From contig NZ_JAFMYV010000007.1 in assembly GCF_017353185.1 (NCBI RefSeq), positions 1 to 64,000 on the forward strand: a DNA stretch of 64,000 nt. Direction: 5' to 3'. Made by a program: the position numbers and the translations under genes. This stretch comes from Fibrella rubiginis (GTDB lineage: Bacteria; Bacteroidota; Bacteroidia; Cytophagales; Spirosomataceae). The notes under the pieces were generated by a model, which had not been told where the DNA came from, did not search any database, and was given only the letters and a program-made list of their open reading frames with translations. The first letter of the stretch is position 1, and each line of letters begins with the position of its first letter. Of the stretch, positions 35,373 to 42,616 are shown piece after piece.

Positions 35373-35471
35373 GTGGTAATGAGTAAAAACGAACGCGGAA
35401 CAACCGAAAATTACCCGCAAAAATCGACTGGCGTTGAATGAGGAAATTGTAATTATTTTGGGGGAAATGTA

Positions 35472-35502
35472 TTGAAATGTGGTATTTTTTTGCTTAATTT
35501 TG
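35472..35502 (+). promoter_or_regulatory. Candidate Bacteroidota promoter of the glycogen synthase-like gene
   Basis: TTG (35472-35474) and TAATTTTG (35495-35502) are 20 bases apart, an excellent fit to the Bacteroidota consensus. It lies 47 bases before the start of the gene at 35549 in an AT-rich divergent region of 176 bases shared with panC. Confidence 0.72.
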
Positions 35503-35548
35503 CAAGTTTTTAAGGTAAAGACGCATAAACTATCTCCCACTTGCCTTT

Positions 35549-36361
35549 ATGAGCAAACTTCGCATCTTGTACGTAGCCAGCGAAATTACCCCCTTCCTCA
35601 AAACCTCTGACGTGGCCGATTTCGTGCGAAAGTTGCCGCAGGAGATGCAGGAACGGGGCATGGAGATCCGCATTTTAGTACCGCGTTTTGGCTTAATCAA
35701 TGAACGCAAAAACCGCCTTCACGAAGTAGTTCGGTTGTCGGGTATTAACATTTCAGTGGGCGACGAAGAGAAGCCTCTGATTATCAAGGTTGCCTCAATT
35801 CCCACCGCTAAGTTGCAGGTCTATTTCATTGACAACGAAGACTATTTCCACCGGAAGTACGTTTTCCACGACAAAGAAGACAAGTTCTACGATGACAACG
35901 ATGAGCGGGCTATCTTTTTCTGCAAAGGTGTGCTGGAGACAGTAAAAAAATTAGGCTGGTCGCCCGATATCGTGCATTGCAATGATTGGATGACCGCTCT
36001 GATTCCGCTGTATTTGAAAACGACCTATAAGAACGACCCGATGTTTAAGGACACAAAATCGGTCTTTACGGTCTATAACAATTCATTTGAACATCGTTTT
36101 CACGCGGGTAATTTGGTTGAAAAAGCCAAAATGATGGACATCGATGATGCCATGATGGCCCACCTCGAAACGGGTGATTTTAATGGATTTATTAAAATCG
36201 GTTGTGCTTATGCTGACGCCGTTGTGAACGCTGGCGAAACCGAAAACGATAGTCTGACTACCATTCTGAATGAAATTGCCGAACACAAACTCGACCTCCC
36301 CGACGCCGAAATCAACGTTACCGAGCGTTATTTCAATATTTACACGGCTCTGGCCAGCTAA
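35549..36361 (+). CDS. Glycogen/starch synthase-like protein, N-terminal GT5 domain only
   Basis: 270 residues that match only the N-terminal (ADP-glucose synthase, GT5) half of glycogen synthase: LRILYVASEITPFLKTSDVADFVRKLPQEMQERG, then RILVPRFG, FFCKGVLETVKKLGWSPDIVHCNDWMTALIPLYL and KSVFTVYNN. The C-terminal GT1-like half with the nucleotide-sugar site is missing. Such short proteins are normal next to panC in Bacteroidota, so this is not a fresh truncation, but catalytic activity is doubtful. It may be a regulatory or scaffold relative. The end overlaps the frame of the DUF4270 gene. Confidence 0.9.
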   Translation: MSKLRILYVASEITPFLKTSDVADFVRKLPQEMQERGMEIRILVPRFGLINERKNRLHEVVRLSGINISVGDEEKPLIIKVASIPTAKLQVYFIDNEDYFHRKYVFHDKEDKFYDDNDERAIFFCKGVLETVKKLGWSPDIVHCNDWMTALIPLYLKTTYKNDPMFKDTKSVFTVYNNSFEHRFHAGNLVEKAKMMDIDDAMMAHLETGDFNGFIKIGCAYADAVVNAGETENDSLTTILNEIAEHKLDLPDAEINVTERYFNIYTALAS

Positions 36362-37748
36362 ATTGGCCATTGTGGTGAGTTTGCTGGCCGCTGTGGTGGC
36401 TTGTGAGGAACCCAAAGAGATAGGTTTAGCGCCCACCACTCCGGTGGGCGTTCTCTATACCGATACCCTCACCATTACCCGCACTACGATCCAGTTTGAT
36501 TCGGTGCGGAGCCAAAATCAAAGTAACCTTTTGGTTGGCCGTTACACTGATCCACAATTTGGACAGATAGAAGCCAAAAGCTATGCCCAGTTGCAGCTAA
36601 ACGGCACCTTTGCTGTTACTGACTCAGGTACAACAAACGCGACGGCTGCCAGCCGGATTGTGCTCGATTCCACTCGTATGCAGGTTTCGTTAACAGGGTC
36701 CTGGTATGGTGACACGACGGTGCCGCAGGAAATCGTTGTTTCGCGTACCACAGATAGTCTGCGTCAGGGTAATTACGACATCAGCAGTTCCGTAGGGGTG
36801 TCAAACACAATCGTGGCTCGACGCAGAATACAGCCTCGCCCATCTAGTCCAGATTCCACCGTGTTTATTCCTGTTGATGCCTCACTTGGCCGTGAGCTGA
36901 TAGCACTAGCCAACACGAATGCGGCCCTTTTTTCAACGGCTACAGGTCTGTTGACTGATCCTACCGGTTTTCGGCGTGCCATTGCCAGAGATTTCGAAAT
37001 AAAATCTGTTACAGCCGCCCAAGCAGCTGTTTTGGGTGTATCACCGAATGGTTCGGGCGTCATTGTCTATTATCATGTTCAGGGTGAGAGTACACGGAGA
37101 AGTTATGTATTCACGTTTACAGGTCGCCGTTTCAACCAGATTACCAGCAATCGCACAGGCGTATTGGCGTCGCTAAAGCCAGGACAGAGCCTGCCTGTTA
37201 CAACTACGGGCCGTACGTATGTACAACCGGGTACAGGCATTACGACCAAACTGCAGTTTCCGACGCTGACTAACCTGATCAAATCGGGCCGAATCGCGAT
37301 CAATCGGGCTGATCTGGTTGTTACGCCAGTGCCAACAGAAAACCCTAAGCTGTTCTTGCCGCCCTACATGGTCTTGTCGGAAGTAAATGACCAAAATCGA
37401 CTCACGCGCACTGACATCACATCGGGAGGGGCGTATCTCTTTACAGTGCAGTCAGTCGGTCCCTTAAATCGCCTGGGTAGTAGTTTTGTTTCTCCGCAGC
37501 TTGCCTTCCTCGACACGCGAACAAACTCGTATACATTTAATCTGGGGGGCTATTTGCAGTCCGTGGTGTCGGGCGTCAGTCCCGGTGCCGGATTAGCCAT
37601 TCTAACGCCTGGCGGCAACCTGTTTCCCTCTACGCAGTCTGGCACTATTGATGCTACTCAATCCGTACTAACAGATCGGGTCTGGCGAATGGTGCTGGAT
37701 GGAAAGGCCAGTGTGAAATTGATTGTCTTCTATACCACTTCGAACTAA
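36270..37748 (+). CDS. DUF4270-family lipoprotein
   Basis: Up to 492 residues. The mature part starts at a lipobox (AIVVSLLAAVVACEE), then VLYTDTLTITRTTIQFDSVRSQNQSNLLVGRYTDPQFGQI, the usual start of DUF4270 proteins found across Bacteroidota and anchored to the outer membrane. Function unknown. The start is uncertain: the only in-frame ATG (36270) lies 92 bases inside the upstream gene in another frame and would give an odd 45-residue leader, while ATT at 36330 or TTG at 36363 would give a normal-length signal peptide. The terminator at 37753 follows. Confidence 0.88.
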   Translation: MKLPNTNSTSPTPKSTLPSVISIFTRLWPAKLAIVVSLLAAVVACEEPKEIGLAPTTPVGVLYTDTLTITRTTIQFDSVRSQNQSNLLVGRYTDPQFGQIEAKSYAQLQLNGTFAVTDSGTTNATAASRIVLDSTRMQVSLTGSWYGDTTVPQEIVVSRTTDSLRQGNYDISSSVGVSNTIVARRRIQPRPSSPDSTVFIPVDASLGRELIALANTNAALFSTATGLLTDPTGFRRAIARDFEIKSVTAAQAAVLGVSPNGSGVIVYYHVQGESTRRSYVFTFTGRRFNQITSNRTGVLASLKPGQSLPVTTTGRTYVQPGTGITTKLQFPTLTNLIKSGRIAINRADLVVTPVPTENPKLFLPPYMVLSEVNDQNRLTRTDITSGGAYLFTVQSVGPLNRLGSSFVSPQLAFLDTRTNSYTFNLGGYLQSVVSGVSPGAGLAILTPGGNLFPSTQSGTIDATQSVLTDRVWRMVLDGKASVKLIVFYTTSN

Positions 37749-37752
37749 TTGT

Positions 37753-37783
37753 AAAACCCCATCTCGAAAAAGGATGGGGTTTT
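37753..37783 (+). terminator. Rho-independent terminator after DUF4270 gene
   Basis: AAAACCCCATC (37753-37763) pairs with GATGGGGTTTT (37773-37783). It ends 28 bases before the start of glmS, so glmS must have its own start of transcription or depend on read-through. Confidence 0.9.
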
Positions 37784-37810
37784 GCGTTCACTCATAAAAC
37801 GTATTGGCCT

Positions 37811-39649
37811 ATGTGTGGCATCGTGGCTTATGTGGGGCATCGGGAAGCCTGCCCCCTTGTAATTAAAGGACTTAAACGCCTCGAATACCGGGGCTACGAC
37901 AGTGCCGGTATAGCCCTGAACAACGGTGATGGACTAACCGTATACAAAAAGAAGGGTAAAGTGTCGGCTCTTGAGCAGGAATTGCTTGACAAGCCGTTGC
38001 AGGCTACTATTGGCATGGGACACACGCGCTGGGCCACCCACGGTGAGCCCAATGACGTAAACGCCCACCCACACTATTCGTTTCACCGCAAGCTGGCCAT
38101 CATCCATAACGGGATCATTGAGAACTACGCGGCTATTAAGGAAACACTGCTCCGCAAGGGGCATACCTTCGCGAGTCAGACCGATACGGAGGTACTGGGA
38201 CAGTTTATTGAAGACATCTGGGAAAACGCCGGGGGGACGCTGGAAGAGGCCGTGCGTCTGGCGTTGCAGGAAGTGGCCGGCGCCTACGCCATTGTAGTCA
38301 TGAATGCCGAAGACGCCACTCAACTGGTGGCCGCCCGCAAGGGTAGCCCGCTGGTCATTGGCGTGGGTGAAGGCGAATACTTTTTTGCCTCCGATGCCTC
38401 GCCCATCATCGAATACACCAAAGACGTGATCTACCTCAACGACTATGAGGTGGCTAACGTGCAGAATGGTAAGCTGAGTATTGTTAACCTCGAAAACACC
38501 AAAACCACGCCCTACGTCCAGAAAGTGGAGATGGAACTGGCGGCTATCGAAAAAGGTGGTTTTGAGCACTTTATGCTCAAAGAAATCTTTGAGCAGCCAC
38601 GTTCCATTGCCGACTCCATGCGGGGCCGCGTCAACGCCGACGAAGGCACACTGCAACTCGGTGGCCTCCGCGACTACATGGATAAGCTGGCCAAGTCGAA
38701 GCGGATTATCATTATTGGTTGTGGTACTTCCTGGCACGCCGGTCTGGTGGCCGAATACATCTTCGAAGAACTGGCCCGAATTCCCGTTGAGGTAGAATAC
38801 GCGTCGGAGTTTCGGTACCGCAATCCAATCATTAAAGAGGGTGATATCGTGATTGCCATTTCGCAGTCAGGTGAAACGGCCGATACCCTGGCGGCTATTG
38901 AACTGGCTAAGTCAAAAGGAGCTACCATCTTTGGAGTTTGCAACGTGGTGGGGTCATCTATTGCGCGGGCTACCCATGCCGGTGCTTACACTCACGCGGG
39001 ACCGGAGATTGGTGTAGCAAGTACAAAGGCCTTCACTGCCCAGGTAACCGTGCTGACCATGATGGCCCTGGCGGCGGCCCAGCGTAAAGGGGCTATTTCC
39101 GATACCCTGTTTCGGCAGCTTTTAGCCGAACTGGAGACCATTCCGGCTAAGGTAGAGCGTGTGTTGCAAAGTGCCGAAAAAATCCGGGAGATCGCCTATA
39201 TCTTCACCTACGCCCGCAATTTCATTTACCTGGGCCGTGGTTTGAACTTCCCCGTGGCGCTGGAAGGGGCCCTTAAACTAAAAGAGATTAGCTACATACA
39301 CGCCGAAGGTTACCCCGCCGCCGAGATGAAGCACGGACCCATCGCTCTTATCGACGAAGACATGCCGGTGGTAGTTGTGGCCACGCAGGATAGTTCGTAT
39401 GAGAAAGTGGTATCAAATATTCAGGAAGTAAAAGCTCGCAAAGGCCGTGTTATTGCCGTCGTCACCGAAGGTGATACACACCTGCCCACAATGGTTGATT
39501 TTACCATTGAAATTCCGAAAGTCCACGATATGCTGATGCCGCTAATTTCGGTAATTCCCATGCAACTCCTGGCTTACGACATTGCTGTCATGCGTGGCCG
39601 CAACGTAGACCAGCCCCGCAACTTGGCTAAGTCCGTGACGGTGGAGTAA
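37811..39649 (+). CDS. glmS: Glutamine--fructose-6-phosphate aminotransferase (isomerizing)
   Basis: Makes glucosamine-6-phosphate from fructose-6-phosphate and glutamine, the first step towards UDP-GlcNAc. 612 residues. The N-terminal glutaminase starts MCGIVAYVGHREACPLVIKGL with Cys2 as nucleophile; GHTRWATHGEPNDVNAHPH and HNGIIENY follow. The two SIS domains hold IIIIGCGTSWHAGLVAEYI, ISQSGETADTLAA and the C-terminal PRNLAKSVTVE. No glmS ribozyme is seen upstream: only 28 bases separate it from the terminator. Confidence 0.98.
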   Translation: MCGIVAYVGHREACPLVIKGLKRLEYRGYDSAGIALNNGDGLTVYKKKGKVSALEQELLDKPLQATIGMGHTRWATHGEPNDVNAHPHYSFHRKLAIIHNGIIENYAAIKETLLRKGHTFASQTDTEVLGQFIEDIWENAGGTLEEAVRLALQEVAGAYAIVVMNAEDATQLVAARKGSPLVIGVGEGEYFFASDASPIIEYTKDVIYLNDYEVANVQNGKLSIVNLENTKTTPYVQKVEMELAAIEKGGFEHFMLKEIFEQPRSIADSMRGRVNADEGTLQLGGLRDYMDKLAKSKRIIIIGCGTSWHAGLVAEYIFEELARIPVEVEYASEFRYRNPIIKEGDIVIAISQSGETADTLAAIELAKSKGATIFGVCNVVGSSIARATHAGAYTHAGPEIGVASTKAFTAQVTVLTMMALAAAQRKGAISDTLFRQLLAELETIPAKVERVLQSAEKIREIAYIFTYARNFIYLGRGLNFPVALEGALKLKEISYIHAEGYPAAEMKHGPIALIDEDMPVVVVATQDSSYEKVVSNIQEVKARKGRVIAVVTEGDTHLPTMVDFTIEIPKVHDMLMPLISVIPMQLLAYDIAVMRGRNVDQPRNLAKSVTVE

Positions 39650-39674
39650 AAGCAAACTCAGGCTTTGTGCCTTG

Positions 39675-39708
39675 AAAAGTCTGTTCCTGTGTACAGGGGC
39701 AGACTTTT
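39675..39708 (+). terminator. Rho-independent terminator after glmS
   Basis: AAAAGTCTG (39675-39683) pairs with CAGACTTTT (39700-39708), with an inner CCTGT/ACAGG pair, followed by TTCGTTTTT. Confidence 0.9.
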
Positions 39709-39732
39709 TCGTTTTTAGCAGGTTATACAGTC

Positions 39733-40674
39733 ATGCATTTTTGGGGAAACGAACAGACTGATTTTTTTGAAACCATTCTTTACCAGCATCTGGGAGCATC
39801 TGTTGACGTGCTCGACGCGCAGTTTCTGAGCGGAGGTGACATCAACACGGCAGCGCGGGTATTCACGTCGGAAGGGGCGTTTTTTGTAAAATGGAATCAG
39901 GCTAATCTAAGTGGTACCGGTCGGCAGCGTATCGATGAGCCAATGGCCGCGGGCGACGATCTGTTTGCTGTGGAGGCCCTTGGTTTAGCCCGGCTTCGTA
40001 GCACCAACGCTATCCGCGTACCAGCCGAAATTGGTCATGGACGTCTCGGTGAACGAGCTTACCTGATTCTGGAGTATTTAGAACCTGATGCCGACGGCCT
40101 GCGGAGTGCATCCCCTGCTTACTGGATCCAGTTGGGTCACCAACTGGCTCATCTGCACGCCTACACGCAACCACAGTTTGGGCTGGATCACGACAATTTC
40201 ATCGGCTCATTAGTGCAACGGAACACGCTGACAGATAATGGCTACGACTTCTTTTTCAATCAGCGACTATTGCCACAGGCCGGACAGGCACTCTACAACG
40301 GTTTACTGAGTAAATCAACTTACGACGCGCTCTTCCGGCTACGTGAACGCCTGCCTGGCCTGCTTCCTGTAGATCGCCCTGCATTGCTTCATGGCGACCT
40401 GTGGACGGGCAACGTGTTAGTAACAGAAGACGGCCGCCCGGCCCTTGTCGATCCGGCGGTATACTATGGCTTTCGCGAGGCGGAATTAGCCTTTACACAC
40501 TTGTTTGGCGGTTTTGATCCCCAATTTTACGAGGCTTATGAAGAGCTATTTCCGTTGGAACCAGGCTTCACTGAACGTGTTCCGATCTACAACCTGTATC
40601 CGCTGCTGGTGCATGTCAACCTTTTCGGGTCAGGCTATGTGCTGGGTGTAGAACGGGTGCTCAACCGGTTTTAA
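39733..40674 (+). CDS. Fructosamine kinase family protein
   Basis: 313 residues. Fructosamine-3-kinase-like enzymes phosphorylate sugars attached to proteins by glycation, which leads to their release. Motifs: INTAARVFTSEGAFFVKWN (ATP-binding Lys), EALGLARLRS, YLILEYLEP, LLHGDLWTGNVLV (catalytic Asp) and ALVDPAVYYGFREAELAF (metal Asp). The length fits bacterial members. It has a terminator on each side and stands alone. Confidence 0.94.
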   Translation: MHFWGNEQTDFFETILYQHLGASVDVLDAQFLSGGDINTAARVFTSEGAFFVKWNQANLSGTGRQRIDEPMAAGDDLFAVEALGLARLRSTNAIRVPAEIGHGRLGERAYLILEYLEPDADGLRSASPAYWIQLGHQLAHLHAYTQPQFGLDHDNFIGSLVQRNTLTDNGYDFFFNQRLLPQAGQALYNGLLSKSTYDALFRLRERLPGLLPVDRPALLHGDLWTGNVLVTEDGRPALVDPAVYYGFREAELAFTHLFGGFDPQFYEAYEELFPLEPGFTERVPIYNLYPLLVHVNLFGSGYVLGVERVLNRF

Positions 40675-40697
40675 ACCGGGAGCAGGGGCAAAAAAAA

Positions 40698-40730
40698 AAG
40701 ATTTACAGCTACTCGGCAGCCGTAAATCTT
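40698..40730. terminator. Bidirectional terminator between fructosamine kinase and cold shock genes
   Basis: AAGATTTAC (40698-40706) pairs with GTAAATCTT (40722-40730), with inner CT/AG and an A-run of ten on the left, which gives a T-run for the minus-strand cold shock gene. Confidence 0.85.
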
Positions 40731-40794
40731 ATTTGAGACGTTGTACAAGCACTCTTTCAGGCTTGTATCGCTAAACCAGTACGAACAACAACGA

Positions 40795-40989
40795 CTAAGC
40801 GCGTTGTACGTTTACTGCATTGAGGCCACGCTTACCTTGTTCAACTTCGTAGGTAACTTTGTCGTTTTCACGCAGAGTCAAACCATTAAGGGCTGAGATG
40901 TGAACAAACACGTCTTCACCGCCACCGTCGGGAACAATAAAACCGAATCCTTTAGATTCGTTAAAAAACTTAACTGTACCTGTTTTCAT
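40795..40989 (-). CDS. Cold shock domain protein
   Basis: 64 residues, a single cold shock domain. RNP1-like GFGFI appears in KFFNESKGFGFIVPDGGGEDVFVHIS with RNP2-like DVFVHIS. It binds single-stranded nucleic acid as an RNA chaperone. The start is ATG 40989 (MKTGTVKFF); the upstream part of the frame is leader. A well-formed promoter lies 22-50 bases upstream. Confidence 0.95.
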   Translation of the reverse strand: MKTGTVKFFNESKGFGFIVPDGGGEDVFVHISALNGLTLRENDKVTYEVEQGKRGLNAVNVQRA

Positions 40990-41010
40990 ACACTTATTTA
41001 GTAGAAGCTT

Positions 41011-41039
41011 CAAAGATAACCATTTTGATTGACAAGCAA
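41011..41039 (-). promoter_or_regulatory. Candidate promoter of the cold shock gene
   Basis: On the minus strand, TTG (41039-41037) and TATCTTTG (41018-41011) are 18 bases apart, fitting TAnnTTTG. It lies 22 bases before the ATG at 40989 and directly after the M14 peptidase stop. Confidence 0.65.
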
Positions 41040-41042
41040 CTA

Positions 41043-42497
41043 CTAATCAATAATTCCATTACCAGATTCGTCCAGAAAGCCGTTTAAGACCACTTTTTTT
41101 ATAGAATTTCCTTCTTTTAGTAAAAAAGTAGCCACTTGACCCAGTCCCGGCGGGCGTCCGGGGAGCTTTCCTTCCCACAAAACGTGGAGCGGCTGCGGAG
41201 GAAAACTACCTCGTTTTGCCGTGCGTACCTTCACTGCTACGATGCCTTCCTGCCGAAGCTTGACCACGTCGAGTTTGCGCAGGTCAGCAGGGGAAGCAAG
41301 GGTGTCGGGGTAGAGGCGGGCAGGGGTGAGGGTCAGGCCGGTAGCATCGAATTCGGTGAGGCCACCAAACGTAGAGAGGTCGCCGAGGTCGTCGATGGTG
41401 CTGCGATAGGCAAATGCCCGCGCCGAGTCAGTGTTTACTTCGTAACGATTAATACCCAGGTCAACGGTGTAGGGCTTGCCATTACGCACCACCGTAGCAT
41501 TGCGAATGAGCAGATCGAACAGGGCACGGCCATTTTCCGGAATTGCCTGGTATTCGGCGGGCGTTTCGTTGATGTTCGTTTCGTTGGCAATGGCGTTGAG
41601 CGCGGTGAGTATAGCCACAAAGTTGAGCCGCCGGATACTCATTTTTTCTACGTCGTCTACCTGCCCACCCGATTCGATCAGGATCAACGTGGTGCCCCAC
41701 TTCTGAATATTATCGCCAAAGGCGCGGGGTTCAAAGTCATCGTCGTAGCGAGCCACCTGACCTGGAATAAATTGCTGCAACACGCGGTTCATGCCCACGA
41801 TCAATTGCATAGACCGTTTACGCACTTCGTTAATGTTCCGGTCCTGGTCATAGGCGGTGGCTAAAAAAGACACCACGGCCTGCTTACCCGTGTTGCCTAC
41901 ACTGTAGCGTGGATTTTGGTCATGCAGGTTAAAGCCAACCAGCGGTTTTAGCGTCTGCTGCAGGTTTTTCAGCACCACAGACTCTGGCGACTGCAGCCGC
42001 AGGGCATCGCGGTTCATGTCAATGTCAACGGAAGTTCGCCGCTGAAAACGTTCGGCCCCATCAGGGTTGAGCATGGGCAGCATGTGTAGTGTCGTTTTAG
42101 CCAGAATGGTCTGGCGCATGTCGTCGAACCCGTCGCCAGAAGCTTGTAAAAACCGAAATAAATCGAACAGGGCCATCGTGGCGGTGGCTTCGTCGCCGTG
42201 CATCTGCGACCACATCAGCACAGGCACGGGACCCGTTCCGGCTCGCACCAAATTCAGGCTTCGTCCTTCCGACGATGTGCCAACCTGGGTAACGGACAGG
42301 GGACTGCCCAGTTTCTCCAGAACAGGCAGGATGGCTTTGTGCTTAAACCGACGGTGGGTAAAGGTGGTGTCTTTGTAAGCTTCGTGGGCGTCGAACAGGC
42401 GGCGGGCCAAGTCTTGCGCCTGAATCTGATGAAAAGCAGTCATGCACAAAAGTAAACACGCCAGCCGGGTCAGGCGAAGTGAGCAGAGGAAAGGCAT
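41043..42497 (-). CDS. M14-family zinc carboxypeptidase-like protein, exported
   Basis: 484 residues from ATG 42497, with a signal peptide (LTRLACLLLCMTAFHQIQAQ). Zinc motif HxxE in MWSQMHGDEATATM; a further zinc His is likely in FNLHDQNPRYSVG; the catalytic Glu is in TLILIESGGQVDD. This is the standard M14 arrangement, and RKHKAILPVLEKLG-type sequence before it fits. It likely trims peptides in the periplasm or outside. The C-terminal 160 residues form an extra beta-rich region of unknown role. No T9SS sorting domain is seen. Confidence 0.92.
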   Translation of the reverse strand: MPFLCSLRLTRLACLLLCMTAFHQIQAQDLARRLFDAHEAYKDTTFTHRRFKHKAILPVLEKLGSPLSVTQVGTSSEGRSLNLVRAGTGPVPVLMWSQMHGDEATATMALFDLFRFLQASGDGFDDMRQTILAKTTLHMLPMLNPDGAERFQRRTSVDIDMNRDALRLQSPESVVLKNLQQTLKPLVGFNLHDQNPRYSVGNTGKQAVVSFLATAYDQDRNINEVRKRSMQLIVGMNRVLQQFIPGQVARYDDDFEPRAFGDNIQKWGTTLILIESGGQVDDVEKMSIRRLNFVAILTALNAIANETNINETPAEYQAIPENGRALFDLLIRNATVVRNGKPYTVDLGINRYEVNTDSARAFAYRSTIDDLGDLSTFGGLTEFDATGLTLTPARLYPDTLASPADLRKLDVVKLRQEGIVAVKVRTAKRGSFPPQPLHVLWEGKLPGRPPGLGQVATFLLKEGNSIKKVVLNGFLDESGNGIID

Positions 42498-42515
42498 ATC
42501 ATTAGGAGGAGTAAT

Positions 42516-42614
42516 GAAAGAAAGCAGGAAAGGGATAAAGGAGAAAAGAGCTTGCATCAGCGTGTTTATGCCATTGCAAGCTCTTTTCTCCTTTATCCCT
42601 TTCTGCTTTCTTCC
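42516..42614. repeat. Purine-rich stem-loop between two peptidase genes
   Basis: 42529-42556 pairs perfectly with 42575-42602 (28 bp); after a one-base slip, 42516-42527 continues with 42603-42614. The arm has 7-base words such as AGGAAAG, GGATAAA and GGAGAAA. It starts at the stop of the upstream T9SS protease (minus strand) and ends 19 bases before the M14 start. Confidence 0.93.
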
Positions 42615-42616
42615 TT

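Noticed and set aside
36270..36362. The first 31 codons of the DUF4270 frame as real protein
   Set aside because: They overlap the glycogen synthase-like gene in another frame and give an unlikely leader. The start was left at 36270 only because no other ATG exists.
37784..37810. A glmS ribozyme upstream of glmS
   Set aside because: Only 27 bases lie between the terminator and the start codon, too short for the ribozyme.
37934..38737. Open frame antisense to glmS (267 codons)
   Set aside because: glmS is certain, and the antisense frame shows no domain or start context.
41136..41864. Open frame antisense to the M14 peptidase gene (242 codons)
   Set aside because: The peptidase motifs are on the other strand and this frame has no recognisable feature.
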